Shown one piece after another: positions 44,500 to 53,635 of a stretch of 64,000 nt of DNA (positions within the stretch are counted from its first letter, which is position 1; every line of letters starts with the position of its first letter). Position numbers and translations under genes: made by a program. Source of the DNA: Stutzerimonas stutzeri (GTDB lineage Bacteria > Pseudomonadota > Gammaproteobacteria > Pseudomonadales > Pseudomonadaceae); contig NZ_CP073105.1 of the NCBI RefSeq assembly GCF_018138085.1, positions 1,488,001 to 1,552,000 of the forward strand. The letters are read 5' to 3'. The notes under the pieces are model-generated. The model was not told the origin of the DNA, searched no databases, and worked only from the letters and a program-made list of their open reading frames with translations.

Positions 44500-45339
44500 T
44501 CAGTGGAAAGCCGTCGGGACGTCGATGCGCCGCCAGATGGCTTCGGAGAAGCTGTAGAGAGCGAAGGCCACCAGGCCGAGGCCGACCAGCGACAGCCAGA
44601 AGGTGCCAAACGGTAGTGTCTGCAGGGCGTCCAAGGCATCTTCAAGGCCTGGCGGATCGGTTGGCTCGTAGCGGGCGCCGCCGGTGAACAACATGCCGGC
44701 CACCACGAAGAATGCCACGCCGCGGGCAATCAGGCCTGCCCGCGATATCGGCCGCACCCAGCGCATGACGTGTTCGGAGGCGTTGAAGTACTTTTCGAAC
44801 TTGGCTTTCCAGCCCTTGATGACGTGTGCGATGCCGACGCCGAGCGGCACCAGCGCAATGAGGTAGACCAGGTAGTTGGAATGCTTCCAGCCGAGCAGAC
44901 CCGAGAGGAAGTCCTGGCCACCAGAGCCGCCGCTGCTTCCGGCATCGCCTATCGGGCTACCGAGCAAGCCCAGCGTGAATAGCGTGAGCAGGGCATAGGC
45001 GATGGCGCTGCCGACCAGGCCGGCCCGGATGGCCAGCCCCTTGGCGTCGGTGCCGTGTCCTTCCGGGTCGGCGATTGCCTGAGTCAGGCGCCATGCCGCA
45101 TAGGCCACGAGCCCTATCACCATGATCCAGAGCAAAGTCTCACCAAACGGCTGGCCCAACAGCTGTTGAATGGCGCCTTTGGTGCCGACTGTTTTCCCGC
45201 CGCCGGTTCCGGCCAGAAAGGCGAAAGCGCCGATGATCAGGTAGACCACGCCTCGAGCAGCGTACCCGCTGCGGGCGAGCCAGACTATGCCCTTGCTGAT
45301 GCTGACGTCATCTTTTGCGCGGGCTGCGGTGGTGTGCAT
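44500..45339 (-). CDS. DUF1206 membrane protein
   Basis: 279 residues from the ATG at 45339 (GAGG upstream; the longer frame has no membrane character). It contains three copies of a two-helix unit typical of DUF1206. Each starts with an aromatic/Arg helix such as WLARSGYAARGVVYLIIGAFAF, AIRAGLVGSAIAYALLTLFTLGLL and PISRAGLIARGVAFFVVAGMLF, giving about six transmembrane segments. Function is unknown in the family. It is monocistronic on the minus strand and convergent with the candidate RNA. The 333 bases upstream (45340-45672) show no other gene. Confidence 0.9.
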   Translation of the reverse strand: MHTTAARAKDDVSISKGIVWLARSGYAARGVVYLIIGAFAFLAGTGGGKTVGTKGAIQQLLGQPFGETLLWIMVIGLVAYAAWRLTQAIADPEGHGTDAKGLAIRAGLVGSAIAYALLTLFTLGLLGSPIGDAGSSGGSGGQDFLSGLLGWKHSNYLVYLIALVPLGVGIAHVIKGWKAKFEKYFNASEHVMRWVRPISRAGLIARGVAFFVVAGMLFTGGARYEPTDPPGLEDALDALQTLPFGTFWLSLVGLGLVAFALYSFSEAIWRRIDVPTAFH

Positions 45340-45672
45340 AGAGCGTCCTCGGTGTATGTAAGGGTGTTCAGTAGACGTGCAGTTGCGGACAAGGGTTCGA
45401 AACATCCGGCTGCATCTGTCCGATCGGCGCCGGTGGCGACAAAAGAACGAGCCCAAACGGGTCGCCGCGCAGGCAGTAGCGCCGGCGTGGTCTAGGGCGG
45501 CCAAAAGACTGAGTCGAACACGACGGTCCGGGTGAGCGTGCCTGTCAGCCGGCACCTCTCTGCTTATTCGGACTGCGGCTCAGCCGTTCGGGTTAATGCC
45601 GACTCCGTCTAATGCTCGCGGCTGCGCGTCGTAAGCTTTGAGGAGAGCGTTCCCGCTCGCGAGGAGAGGATC
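45340..45672. other. Intergenic region between divergent DUF1206 and DUF1326 genes
   Basis: This 333-base gap should hold the promoters of both divergent genes. GAGGAGAGG lies just before the DUF1326 ATG. I see no palindrome, RNA gene or further ORF that I would call. Confidence 0.5.
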
Positions 45673-46311
45673 ATGAACACCTATACCGATTGGCGTCTGC
45701 GCGGCCCCGGTGTGGACCTGTGCAATTGCAACTTTGGCTGCCCCTGCCAGTTCAACGCCCCGCCAACGGACGGCAAGTGCGAGGCGGCGGTCGGCTTCCA
45801 TATCGTCGAGGGGCATTTCGGCGAGACCTCGCTGAATGATCTTCACGTCGCCTGTACTTTCGCCTGGCCGGGCGCGATTCATGAAGGTCACGGGCAATGC
45901 CAGGCCTTCATCGACGAGCGCGCCAGCGAGCCTCAGCGTCAGGCGCTGCTGACCATTCTCAGCGGCCAGGAGCAGGAGCCGACGGCGTTCTTCGCGATCT
46001 TTGCCAGCACGGTATCGACCTTGCACGAGCCGCGGTTCGTGCCGGTCGAGGTCCTTACGGACCGGAGCTCACTGACCGCCAGCATCCGCGTACCCGGTTT
46101 GATCGACGGCAAAGCTACGCCAATCCTTAATCCGATGGACGGATCGCTGCATCGGGCGAGAGTCGTGCTGCCGGAGGGCTTCGAGTTTGGCGAGGCCGAT
46201 TGTGCCAGCGCCGAGTTCAAGACCTCGGGCGCCATCGCGCTGAACTATGCCGGGAGCAACGCCATGCTCTACGAGCTACACATGGGACCCAATGGCATCA
46301 TTCGCGGCTAG
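45673..46311 (+). CDS. DUF1326 domain protein
   Basis: 212 residues. The family hallmark is visible near the N-terminus: WRLRGPGVDLCNCNFGCPCQFNAPPTDGKC, with closely spaced cysteines (CNCxxGCPCQF) that look suited to metal or cluster binding. The rest matches DUF1326 with GHGQCQAFIDERAS and ILSGQEQEPTAFFAIFAST. There is no signal peptide, so it is likely cytoplasmic. It overlaps the DUF2182 gene by 20 bases, and this pair recurs in many proteobacteria. A role in metal handling is a guess from the cysteines and the multicopper oxidase two genes on. Confidence 0.9.
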   Translation: MNTYTDWRLRGPGVDLCNCNFGCPCQFNAPPTDGKCEAAVGFHIVEGHFGETSLNDLHVACTFAWPGAIHEGHGQCQAFIDERASEPQRQALLTILSGQEQEPTAFFAIFASTVSTLHEPRFVPVEVLTDRSSLTASIRVPGLIDGKATPILNPMDGSLHRARVVLPEGFEFGEADCASAEFKTSGAIALNYAGSNAMLYELHMGPNGIIRG

Positions 46312-47053
46312 TCGTATCGACTGGGGGGCGGCGACCGCCGCCGTCGGCGTGCTCGGGTTCGGCGCGCTGGCCTGGTATTGGTCGGCGCGTGAGGCTTCGC
46401 TGATGGCGGCCATGGGCGACATGCAGATGCCGCCGACCGACTGGTTTTCCCCGCAGGGGCTGTTCGTGCTGGGCATGTGGCTGACGATGATGCAGGCAAT
46501 GATGGCGCCGGCGGCCCTGCCGATGATTCTGGTCTATCGCCGCTGCTTGCTCAGGGATCCGCAGCGCACGGTCAGGCTTTGGCTGTTCTGCGCAGCCTAT
46601 GTTCTCGTATGGTCCGGTTTTGCCGTGTTACTCACCGGCTCGCAGATGCTTGGTGAATATGCCGGAGTACTCGACCCTATGCGCCTGCAGCTGCCACCGG
46701 CGCTGGGCGGTCTGGTTCTGCTGATGGCAGGCGTATATCAACTGAGCAGGGCCAAGGCCGCCTGTCTTCGACATTGTCAAAATCCATTGAGCTTCCTGCA
46801 GCATCACGCGCGCCCCGGGTTGCTTGGATCGTGGCAGACCGGCGTGCAACATGCCCTTTATTGCCTGGGCTGCTGCTGGGCATTGATGCTTGTGCTGTTG
46901 GTGGCAGGGGCGATGAACCTATGGGCGATGGCGCTGCTAAGCCTGCTGGTGCTGGCGGAAAAACTGCTGCCGCTGGGCAGGCTCTGGCGTCGCTGCAGCA
47001 GTGCGCTGCTAATTGCAGCAGGACTGCTGATGCTGCTTTTCGCGAGCGCCTGA
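46292..47053 (+). CDS. DUF2182 membrane protein
   Basis: 253 residues from the ATG at 46292, which lies inside the end of the DUF1326 gene. It has about six transmembrane helices and the family's Met-rich motifs: MGDMQMPP, GMWLTMMQAMMAPAALPM and a conserved HALYCLGCCWALMLVLLVAGAMNL. The Met, His and Cys in membrane segments suggest copper or another soft metal, though no function is established. It is co-transcribed with DUF1326. Confidence 0.9.
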   Translation: MASFAASRIDWGAATAAVGVLGFGALAWYWSAREASLMAAMGDMQMPPTDWFSPQGLFVLGMWLTMMQAMMAPAALPMILVYRRCLLRDPQRTVRLWLFCAAYVLVWSGFAVLLTGSQMLGEYAGVLDPMRLQLPPALGGLVLLMAGVYQLSRAKAACLRHCQNPLSFLQHHARPGLLGSWQTGVQHALYCLGCCWALMLVLLVAGAMNLWAMALLSLLVLAEKLLPLGRLWRRCSSALLIAAGLLMLLFASA

Positions 47054-47192
47054 GCGTCGCGCAACCGGCCGGCGCGGAAGGCATTCTCGGAACTGCGGCC
47101 ATCGGACTCAGATTCGGGCGTCGCAGCGGTCGCACAATCCCAAGCGTTAATGAGAAACTGTGTCGTCTTCAACGCAAGGGATTCCGAGCATC

Positions 47193-48563
47193 ATGTCGTT
47201 TAGCCGTAGGCAGATACTCACCGGGCTGGTCGGGTTGGGCGTCGTTGGTGCAGGCGTGGGAGGCGTACGTTACTGGCTCGGGCGTCCCGCCGATGCAGCC
47301 ACCCATGATTACGAACTGATCGCAGCGCCTGCCGATGCCGAGCTGGTCCCCGGTACCCGGACGCCCGCCTGGTGTTATGGCGGGCAGGCGCCAGGTCGGG
47401 AACTGCGTGCCCGTCAGGGCGACTGGCTTCGGGTGCGTTTCACCAATAGCCTGCCGGAGCCGACCACCATCCACTGGCACGGCATCCGCCTGCCGTTGAA
47501 CATGGACGGTGTTCCCTACGTCTCGCAGTTGCCGGTGTTGCCGGGCGAGTCGTTCGAATACCGCTTCCAGGTGCCTGACGCAGGCAGCTTCTGGTATCAC
47601 CCGCACACCAGCAGCGCCGAACAGCTTGGCCGTGGCCTGGTCGGACCGTTGATCGTCGAGGAACGCGAGCCGAGCGGCTTCCGCCATGAGCGGACGCTAA
47701 GCCTCAAAAGCTGGCACGTCGACAAGCAAGGCGCATTCACCGCGTTCAGCGTACCGCGCGAGGCCGCTCGCGGCGGCACTCCAGGCGTGCTTTCCAGCGT
47801 CAACGGCGAGCATGCGCCGACGCTGGAGTTGCCTGCGGGACAGGTGGTGCGTCTGCGGATTCTCAATCTGGACAACACCCTGACTTACCGATTGAACTTG
47901 CCGGGTGGCGAGGCGCGTATCTATGCGATCGACGGCAATCCGGTGGCGCCCCGGCCGCTGGGCAAGAATTATTGGCTAGGACCGGGCATGCGCATCGACC
48001 TGGCCCTGAAAGTCCCTCCGGCGGGCGAGGAGCTTTCGCTGCGCAACGGGCCGCTGCGGCTGGCCAGCTTACGGTCGGTGAGTAGCCGCGAGGTGGCGGG
48101 CAACTGGCCAGCGCCGCTGCCGGCCAATCCGATCGCCGAGCCGGACCTGCAGCGCGCCGAGACTCTGCGCTTCAACTTCGAATGGGCCGGCACGCTGTCG
48201 AGCGACGCGGGGCAGGGCGAAGCGTTCACGTTCTGGCAGGTGAATGGCCAGGCCTGGGATATCAACGACAAGACCTGTGCGGATCGGCCCATCGCGACGC
48301 TGAAGAGAAACGGGCATTACATCTTCGAGCTGCGCAACCTCAGCCAATACCAACATCCCATTCATCTGCACGGCATGACCTTCAAGGTGATCGCGTCCAA
48401 CCGCAAGCGGATCGATCCCTGGTTCACCGATACCTACCTGCTGGGCAAGAACGAAACGGCCAGAATCGCCCTTGTCGCGGATAATCCTGGTGTGTGGATG
48501 TTCCACTGCCATGTGATCGATCACATGGAGACCGGGCTGATGGCGGCGATCGAAGTGGTATGA
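47193..48563 (+). CDS. Multicopper oxidase with Tat-type signal
   Basis: 456 residues from the ATG at 47193. The N-terminus MSFSRRQILTGLVGLGVVGAG is a twin-arginine signal, so folded export to the periplasm is expected. All copper sites are visible: HWHGIRLP near residue 93, WYHPHTSS near 136, HPIHLHGMTF near 388 and HCHVIDHMETGLM near 437 (type 1/2/3 ligands). It has a three-cupredoxin length like CueO or SufI but lacks the Met-rich insert of CueO. It would oxidise phenols or metals with O2. Its place after DUF1326/DUF2182 hints at a copper-related set. Confidence 0.93.
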   Translation: MSFSRRQILTGLVGLGVVGAGVGGVRYWLGRPADAATHDYELIAAPADAELVPGTRTPAWCYGGQAPGRELRARQGDWLRVRFTNSLPEPTTIHWHGIRLPLNMDGVPYVSQLPVLPGESFEYRFQVPDAGSFWYHPHTSSAEQLGRGLVGPLIVEEREPSGFRHERTLSLKSWHVDKQGAFTAFSVPREAARGGTPGVLSSVNGEHAPTLELPAGQVVRLRILNLDNTLTYRLNLPGGEARIYAIDGNPVAPRPLGKNYWLGPGMRIDLALKVPPAGEELSLRNGPLRLASLRSVSSREVAGNWPAPLPANPIAEPDLQRAETLRFNFEWAGTLSSDAGQGEAFTFWQVNGQAWDINDKTCADRPIATLKRNGHYIFELRNLSQYQHPIHLHGMTFKVIASNRKRIDPWFTDTYLLGKNETARIALVADNPGVWMFHCHVIDHMETGLMAAIEVV

Positions 48564-48630
48564 ATCAGAGCAAGCAAGCGTCGAGCGGACGCATCGGAAG
48601 GGTGGTGGCGTGTATGAGGCGGGTTTCCGT

Positions 48631-49146
48631 ATGAAACGGCCGGTGATCGTTGACCGCTCCCGCGATGATGATTTCATGCGTGAGGCGCTGATGCTGGCCG
48701 CTGAGGGCGCCCGGCTGGGGGAGGTGCCGGTGGGGGCTGTCGTGGTGCAGGACGGCGAGATCGTCGGTCGGGGATTCAATTGTCCGATATCCCGCCACGA
48801 CCCCAGCGCCCATGCCGAGATGGTGGCGATCCGCGACGCCGCACTGTGGCTGCAGAACTACCGTCTGCCAGGCAGCACGCTGTACGTGACATTGGAACCC
48901 TGCAGCATGTGTGCGGGCCTGATCGTGCATTCGCGTATCCAGCGGGTGGTCTACGGCGCGACGGAGCCTAAGGCCGGCGTGGCGATCAGTCGTGGGCAGT
49001 TCTTTTCCCAACCATTTCTCAACCACCGTGTGCTGGTCGAGGGCGGCGTCATGGCGCAAGCCTGCAGCGAGATGCTGAGTGAGTTCTTCCGCTCTCGCCG
49101 GGGCAAGGGTGGTGGGGGCGAGCCGCAGGGGCCGGTCGAGGGTTAA
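48631..49146 (+). CDS. tadA: tRNA-specific adenosine deaminase
   Basis: 171 residues from the ATG at 48631 (purine-rich GAGGCGGG upstream; a GTG 21 bases earlier is possible). The zinc-deaminase motifs are HAEMVAIRDAA (catalytic Glu) and PCSMCAGLIVHSRIQRVVYGATEPKAG, together with LNHRVLVEGGVM and SEFFRSRR. These are TadA signatures. It converts A34 to inosine in tRNA-Arg and is usually essential. The C-terminal 15 residues (KGGGGEPQGPVEG) are an unconserved tail. Confidence 0.95.
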   Translation: MKRPVIVDRSRDDDFMREALMLAAEGARLGEVPVGAVVVQDGEIVGRGFNCPISRHDPSAHAEMVAIRDAALWLQNYRLPGSTLYVTLEPCSMCAGLIVHSRIQRVVYGATEPKAGVAISRGQFFSQPFLNHRVLVEGGVMAQACSEMLSEFFRSRRGKGGGGEPQGPVEG

Positions 49147-49164
49147 ACGCGACCGGTCCGACGA

Positions 49165-50271
49165 TCAAACGCTGCTATAGCGCCGCACGCCCGCTTCCGG
49201 CAGTTTCTCATGGGCCGCAATGCTGCCTTGTGCAGGAAACACCACCAGATGGTCAGCGGCGATAGCGATGCCGACGTCTTGTCCGGTCGGGTAGTCCGCA
49301 TGGCTCGGAAAGATGCCTTCGAGCTGATTGCCAGTCGGCAGCTGCAAGCGGTACAGGGTGGCGGCGCCGAGGAACGTCTTGCCGACGATCAACGCCTTGA
49401 GCGGGCTCTGTGGCGAGTAGACGATGTCATCCGGGCGCAACAGGACATCCACGGAGCTGCCGGCTGGCATCGTGTAGGCACGATTGCCACGAATGACGCC
49501 AAGTTCGGTCTGCACCGTTTCCGGATCGATCAGCTGGCCGCGAATGAAATAGCCTTGGCCGATGAAGGACGCCACGAATGGCGTCAAAGGCTCATGGTAG
49601 AGGTTGTAGGGCGTGTCCCACTGTTCCAGTCGGCCATCTCTGAACACGCCAACTTGATCGCTGACGGCGAAGGCTTCCTCCTGGTCGTGGGTGACCAGAA
49701 TGGCGCTGGTGCCCCGGGCCTTGAGAATCTCGCGGACCTCATGGCTGAGCCGCCGCCGCAAATCGCCGTCGAGATTGGAGAAAGGTTCGTCGAGCAGCAG
49801 CAATTCAGGTTCGGGAGCGAGCGCTCGCGCGAGCGCGACGCGCTGCTGCTGGCCGCCGGACAGCTCATGAGGGTACCGTTGGGCCAGTGGCGAGAGATGC
49901 ACCAGATCGAGCATCTCTTGCACGATGCGCTGGCAATCGGGTTGCTTGCGGATGCCGAACTCGATGTTTTCCGCCACGGTCAGGTGCGGGAAGAGCGCGT
50001 AATCCTGGAACACCATGCCGATCCGGCGTTTCTCCGGCGCCAGCGTGAAGCCACGCCGCGAGAGCACGATGTCGCCCAGCTGGATTTCACCTTCGTTGAC
50101 GTGCTCGAAGCCGGCAATGGCTCGTAGGGTGGTGGTCTTGCCGCAGCCGGACGGCCCCAGCAGGCAGCCGATATCGCCGCGATTGAGATGCAGGTTGAGG
50201 TTCTGAACCACGCTCTGGCCGCCATAACCGCAGTCCAGGTTGCGCAGATGCAGAAGCGGTTGATGGCTCAT
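49165..50271 (-). CDS. ABC transporter ATP-binding protein (PotA/FbpC type)
   Basis: 368 residues. Walker A is [10 protein letters not shown], the Q-loop [13 protein letters not shown], signature [15 protein letters not shown], Walker [13 protein letters not shown] and the switch [11 protein letters not shown]-terminal TOBE-like domain (from about 240) includes [12 protein letters not shown]. This is the class of importers for Fe(III), sulfate, spermidine or similar. No permease or binding protein lies nearby. The start overlaps the argF stop (ATGA on the minus strand). An orphan ATPase next to argF is also the arrangement in P. aeruginosa. Confidence 0.93.
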   Translation of the reverse strand: MSHQPLLHLRNLDCGYGGQSVVQNLNLHLNRGDIGCLLGPSGCGKTTTLRAIAGFEHVNEGEIQLGDIVLSRRGFTLAPEKRRIGMVFQDYALFPHLTVAENIEFGIRKQPDCQRIVQEMLDLVHLSPLAQRYPHELSGGQQQRVALARALAPEPELLLLDEPFSNLDGDLRRRLSHEVREILKARGTSAILVTHDQEEAFAVSDQVGVFRDGRLEQWDTPYNLYHEPLTPFVASFIGQGYFIRGQLIDPETVQTELGVIRGNRAYTMPAGSSVDVLLRPDDIVYSPQSPLKALIVGKTFLGAATLYRLQLPTGNQLEGIFPSHADYPTGQDVGIAIAADHLVVFPAQGSIAAHEKLPEAGVRRYSSV

Positions 50272-51188
50272 GCGTGGTGGTAGGCCGGCTCGACCAGAAA
50301 CTCAAGCAGGGCCTTCTGCACATGCAGGCGATTTTCGGCCTGCTGCCAGGCGACCGAGCGCTTGTCGTCGAGCAGGTCCTCGCTGATTTCCTCGCCGCGG
50401 TGGGCCGGCAGGCAATGCATGAACAGTACGTCTTCGGCGGCGAGGTCGAGCAGGGCACGATCGACCTGATAGCGCCGGAACGTGGCCATCCGCGCAGCCA
50501 TCTCGTCTTCCTGGCCCATCGAAGCCCAGACGTCGGTGCTGACCAGATGGGCGCCGCTGACGGCTTCGCGCGGATCACGTACCACGCGCACCCGATCACC
50601 GGCTTTTGCCAGCAGCTCGCTGTCGGGCTCGTAGCCTTCAGGACAGGCGACACGCAGCTGGAAATCGAACTGAATCGCGGCCTCTATATAGGAGTTGCAC
50701 ATGTTGTTGCCATCCCCGATCCAGGCGACCGTCTTGCCTGCGATGGTGCCGCGCAGCTCATGGAAGGTCTGCATGTCGGCCATCAGCTGGCAGGGATGCA
50801 GATCGTCCGACAGGCCGTTGATGACCGGCACCGAGGAGTTGGCGGCGAATTCCCTGAGCGTCGCATGAGCGAAGGTGCGGATCATGACGGCGTCGAGCAT
50901 GCTCGACATCACGATGGCTGAATCGGCTATCGGCTCACCGCGACCGAGTTGCGTGTCGCGTGGCGACAGAAAGATGGCCTGGCCACCGAGTTGAATCATC
51001 CCTGCTTCGAACGACAGTCGTGTCCGTGTCGAGGCTTTCTCGAAGATCATGCCCAGCACACGGTTCTTCAGCGGCTCGAACAGAATGCCGCGCTCGCGCA
51101 GATCCTTCAGCTCGATGCCGCGACGGACCAGGGCAAGTAGCTCCTGGGGCGTGCAATCCATCAGTGAGAGAAAATGCCTTGCGCTCAT
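50268..51188 (-). CDS. argF: Ornithine carbamoyltransferase, anabolic
   Basis: 306 residues from the ATG at 51188 ([11 protein letters not shown]), the usual ArgF start; the longer open frame is leader sequence. Motifs are [12 protein letters not shown] (carbamoyl phosphate), [25 protein letters not shown] and [14 protein letters not shown] (ornithine). It makes citrulline in arginine biosynthesis. Its sequence differs clearly from ArcB at 21827. Upstream, an inverted GTCGC/GCGAC pair at 51259-51275 and a T6C-AA-GA6 hairpin at 51225-51240 are possible control elements; ArgR control is expected but no good ArgR box was proven. Confidence 0.97.
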   Translation of the reverse strand: MSARHFLSLMDCTPQELLALVRRGIELKDLRERGILFEPLKNRVLGMIFEKASTRTRLSFEAGMIQLGGQAIFLSPRDTQLGRGEPIADSAIVMSSMLDAVMIRTFAHATLREFAANSSVPVINGLSDDLHPCQLMADMQTFHELRGTIAGKTVAWIGDGNNMCNSYIEAAIQFDFQLRVACPEGYEPDSELLAKAGDRVRVVRDPREAVSGAHLVSTDVWASMGQEDEMAARMATFRRYQVDRALLDLAAEDVLFMHCLPAHRGEEISEDLLDDKRSVAWQQAENRLHVQKALLEFLVEPAYHHA

Positions 51189-51461
51189 ATCGATTACCTT
51201 TATTGCCGCAATCGAGGCCTGAGGTTTTTTCAAGAAAAAAGGAGGGCCTACGACAGGGGTCGCACCAGAAGCGACGAAACGGGAAAGGCGCGATCTTATC
51301 CAGAAAGTCTTCGTGGGCGCAAATCCGGCCTCGGCGCCGCGCAAGTGCGCTTATTCAGCGGGCTCGCGTCGGTATCAGGTAAGAAAAGCCAAGCCCTGCG
51401 CTCGGCTTTACAGGGTCATTCCTGTACAATGCGCGTCAACCGTGACTAGCCGAGGTGCCCC

Positions 51462-51788
51462 ATGGATATCATCGAAACCATCAAAGAGCAGATCGAGAAG
51501 AATCCGGTCCTGCTGTACATGAAAGGCTCGCCCAATGCGCCGCAGTGCGGCTTCTCCGCCCGCGCGACGCAGGCCTTGATGGGCTGCGGCGAGAAGTTCG
51601 CCTACGTCGACATCCTGCAAAACCCCGAAATCCGCGCCAACCTGCCCAAGTACGCCAACTGGCCTACTTTCCCGCAACTGTGGGTAAACGGAGAGCTGGT
51701 CGGCGGTAGCGACATCATCCTGGAGATGTTCGAGAAGGGTGAGCTGCAGCCGCTGGTCAAGGAAGCCGCGCAGAAAGCCGGTGCCTGA
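51462..51788 (+). CDS. grxD: Monothiol glutaredoxin Grx4/GrxD
   Basis: 108 residues, the standard length. The active-site CGFS motif appears in PNAPQCGFSARATQ near residue 30, and the glutathione-binding WPTFPQLWVNGELVGGSDI follows. CGFS glutaredoxins bind and transfer [2Fe-2S] clusters in the cytoplasm. AGGTG lies before the ATG, and TACAAT at 51424-51429 is a fair -10 box. It is followed by a strong terminator and convergent bfr, fitting a local iron theme. Confidence 0.97.
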   Translation: MDIIETIKEQIEKNPVLLYMKGSPNAPQCGFSARATQALMGCGEKFAYVDILQNPEIRANLPKYANWPTFPQLWVNGELVGGSDIILEMFEKGELQPLVKEAAQKAGA

Positions 51789-51811
51789 TCAGCGATTAGC
51801 TGACTGAAACG

Positions 51812-51837
51812 AAACCCGCCGAACGGCGGGTTTTTTT
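51812..51837 (+). terminator. Intrinsic terminator after grxD
   Basis: AAACCCGCC (51812-51820) pairs with GGCGGGTTT (51825-51833) around GAAC and runs into a seven-base T-tract. It starts 24 bases after the grxD stop. Confidence 0.92.
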
Positions 51838-51913
51838 ATGCCTTTTCGCCCCGGGCTCCGCGGTGTGGTGAGGGCTGCGAAGACGCATCGGGTCGTATAC
51901 AGATGCCGAAACG

Positions 51914-51939
51914 AAAACGGGAGCCGACGGCTCCCGTTT
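51914..51939 (-). terminator. Intrinsic terminator after bfr
   Basis: AAACGGGAGCC (51915-51925) is perfectly inverted at 51929-51939 with a GAC loop. On the minus strand the stem is followed by TTCGTTTC. It lies about 18 bases beyond the bfr stop. Confidence 0.85.
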
Positions 51940-51956
51940 GTAAGGCATGCAGACGG

Positions 51957-52427
51957 TCAATCGTCCATCTGGGACTGCAGGTAGTTCTCCATGCCGACCT
52001 TGTCGATCAGGCTCAGCTGGGTTTCCAGCCAGTCGATGTGCTCTTCTTCGGACTCGAGAATGTCTTCCAGCAATTCGCGGCTTCCATAGTCGCCTACGCT
52101 CTCGCAGTAGGCGATGGCCACTTTGAGATCCTGGACGCCGCCCTGTTCGAGCTTGAGGTCGCAGTCGAGCATTTCGCGCGTATTCTCTCCGATCAACAGC
52201 TTGCCGAGGTCCTGCAGGTTCGGCAGGCCTTCGAGAAACAGGATGCGCTTGATCAGCTTGTCGGCGTGCTTCATTTCATCGATGGATTCATCGTATTCAT
52301 GCTTGCCGAGCTTGCCGAGGCCCCAGTCTTCGTACATGCGTGCATGCAGAAAGTACTGGTTGATGGCGACCAGCTCATTGCCGAGGATCTTGTTGAGGTG
52401 CTGAATGACTAGCTTGTCGCCTTTCAT
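51957..52427 (-). CDS. bfr: Bacterioferritin
   Basis: 156 residues. The ferroxidase and heme ligands are in place: E18, E51, M52 (heme axial ligand) and H54, with the second set in [13 protein letters not shown]. Met52 marks a true heme-binding Bfr, closest to the BfrB type. Twenty-four subunits store iron as ferric mineral; release needs Bfd, encoded about 200 bases away on the same strand. A separate promoter is likely, as bfd ends with its own terminator. Confidence 0.96.
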   Translation of the reverse strand: MKGDKLVIQHLNKILGNELVAINQYFLHARMYEDWGLGKLGKHEYDESIDEMKHADKLIKRILFLEGLPNLQDLGKLLIGENTREMLDCDLKLEQGGVQDLKVAIAYCESVGDYGSRELLEDILESEEEHIDWLETQLSLIDKVGMENYLQSQMDD

Positions 52428-52582
52428 GTCGGTGTCCTGCGTCGAATCAATGCATTTGATGCAAGCAGTCTGGCCATGAACCCCAGGGCTGTCAAACCTA
52501 AGTCCTTGAATGCAAAAGGGTAAAACTGAATAAGAATACGTTTGTTCCGCGACTCAAGAGCAAGGCGTTGATTTACGGACAG

Positions 52583-52606
52583 AAAAAAGCCGGGCATCGC
52601 CCGGCT
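52583..52606 (-). terminator. Intrinsic terminator after bfd
   Basis: AGCCGGGC (52588-52595) pairs with GCCCGGCT (52599-52606) around ATC; on the minus strand a run of six T follows. It ends bfd about 20 bases past its stop. Confidence 0.92.
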
Positions 52607-52626
52607 CTGGAAAAAGCTGGTGTCTA

Positions 52627-52845
52627 TCAGGCGGGAACGAAGCTGGCAGGGTAGGCCAGGGAGGCCTGAGCGCTCTGGACATTGCTCAGCGTCTCACGAA
52701 CCACTTGCTTGGCAACACAGGCGCATTTGCCGCACTGGGTGGCAACGCCGGTGGCTTCGCGCACTTCACGGTAGCTGCAGCAGCCTTCGTAAATGGCTTC
52801 ACGGATCTGGCCGTCGGTAACACCTTGGCAAAGACACACGTACAT
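52627..52845 (-). CDS. bfd: Bacterioferritin-associated ferredoxin
   Basis: 72 residues. It starts MYVCLCQGVTDGQIREAI, and the second cysteine pair is QCGKCACVAKQ, giving the C4/C6/C38/C41 [2Fe-2S] pattern of Bfd. It reduces the core of BfrB to mobilise stored iron. A Fur-box-like sequence lies about 41 bases upstream, matching induction under iron starvation. It is transcribed alone and terminated before bfr. Confidence 0.96.
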   Translation of the reverse strand: MYVCLCQGVTDGQIREAIYEGCCSYREVREATGVATQCGKCACVAKQVVRETLSNVQSAQASLAYPASFVPA

Positions 52846-52885
52846 ATGAACTACCCGTTGGGTCTGTGATGGGTGAGATGCTAAA

Positions 52886-52904
52886 CAGAATGAGAATGAT
52901 TGTC
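52886..52904 (-). promoter_or_regulatory. Candidate Fur box upstream of bfd
   Basis: Read on the minus strand, GACAATCATTCTCATTCTG agrees with the 19-base Fur consensus at 13 positions. It starts 41 bases upstream of the bfd ATG, a normal operator position. Iron repression of bfd by Fur is established in P. aeruginosa. Confidence 0.65.
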
Positions 52905-53057
52905 AAAGTTCGTTCGTCGGGAGCTCGCGGTCGCTTTCACGCTGCGTGGTGCGATAGGCGAGCCGCAATCTGAGTCCTTAGTAGCTGTTTCGGCCGGATG
53001 AATGGCCGGCCGCACGATGCGTTAAACTGCGTTCCCTTTTCCGCGCCTGGAGCCGTC

Positions 53058-53600
53058 ATGGCCCTGCAAGCCACGCCTTACAAAGTCGAAATCAACCTCA
53101 CCGATCTCGATCGCCACGTTTATCAGGATCTGCGCTTTACCGTTGCCCGGCATCCGTCGGAAACCGAAGAGCGTCTCGCCGCCCGGTTGATCGCCTATGT
53201 GCTCTGGTACAGCGAGCAACTGGCGTTCGGCCGTGGACTGTCGGATGTCGATGAGCCGGCTTTGTGGGAAAAAAGCCTGGATGATCGCGTGCTGCACTGG
53301 ATCGAAGTGGGCCAGCCAGATGCCGAGCGGATCACTTGGTGTTCCCGGCGTGCAGAGCGATTCAGCTTGGTCGCCTACGGCAACTTGCGCGTCTGGCAGA
53401 CCAAGGTGCTCGACACTGTGCGTAGCCTGAAGAAAATCAATGTGGTGGCGGTTGGGCAGGAGGCGCTGGAGGAGGTGGCTCAGGATCTGCCACGGGCAAT
53501 CAGCTGGAGCGTCATGATCAGCGAGGGTTCGCTGTTCATCACCGACGAGCGCGGCCAGCACGAGGTGCCTCTGGAGTGGTTGATCGGCGAGCGCGGCTGA
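53058..53600 (+). CDS. yaeQ: YaeQ family protein
   Basis: 180 residues from the ATG at 53058; an earlier start at 52998 has no family sequence. Landmarks are YKVEINLTDLDRHVYQDLRFTVARHPSETEERLAARLIAYVLWY and WIEVGQPDAERI, both typical of YaeQ. The fold is PD-(D/E)XK nuclease-like, and the E. coli protein was once proposed to affect RfaH suppression. Its actual role is unknown. It stands alone on the plus strand. Confidence 0.93.
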   Translation: MALQATPYKVEINLTDLDRHVYQDLRFTVARHPSETEERLAARLIAYVLWYSEQLAFGRGLSDVDEPALWEKSLDDRVLHWIEVGQPDAERITWCSRRAERFSLVAYGNLRVWQTKVLDTVRSLKKINVVAVGQEALEEVAQDLPRAISWSVMISEGSLFITDERGQHEVPLEWLIGERG

Positions 53601-53635
53601 GGCACCCGCCAGTCATGAGGGCGTAGCCGCCGTCT

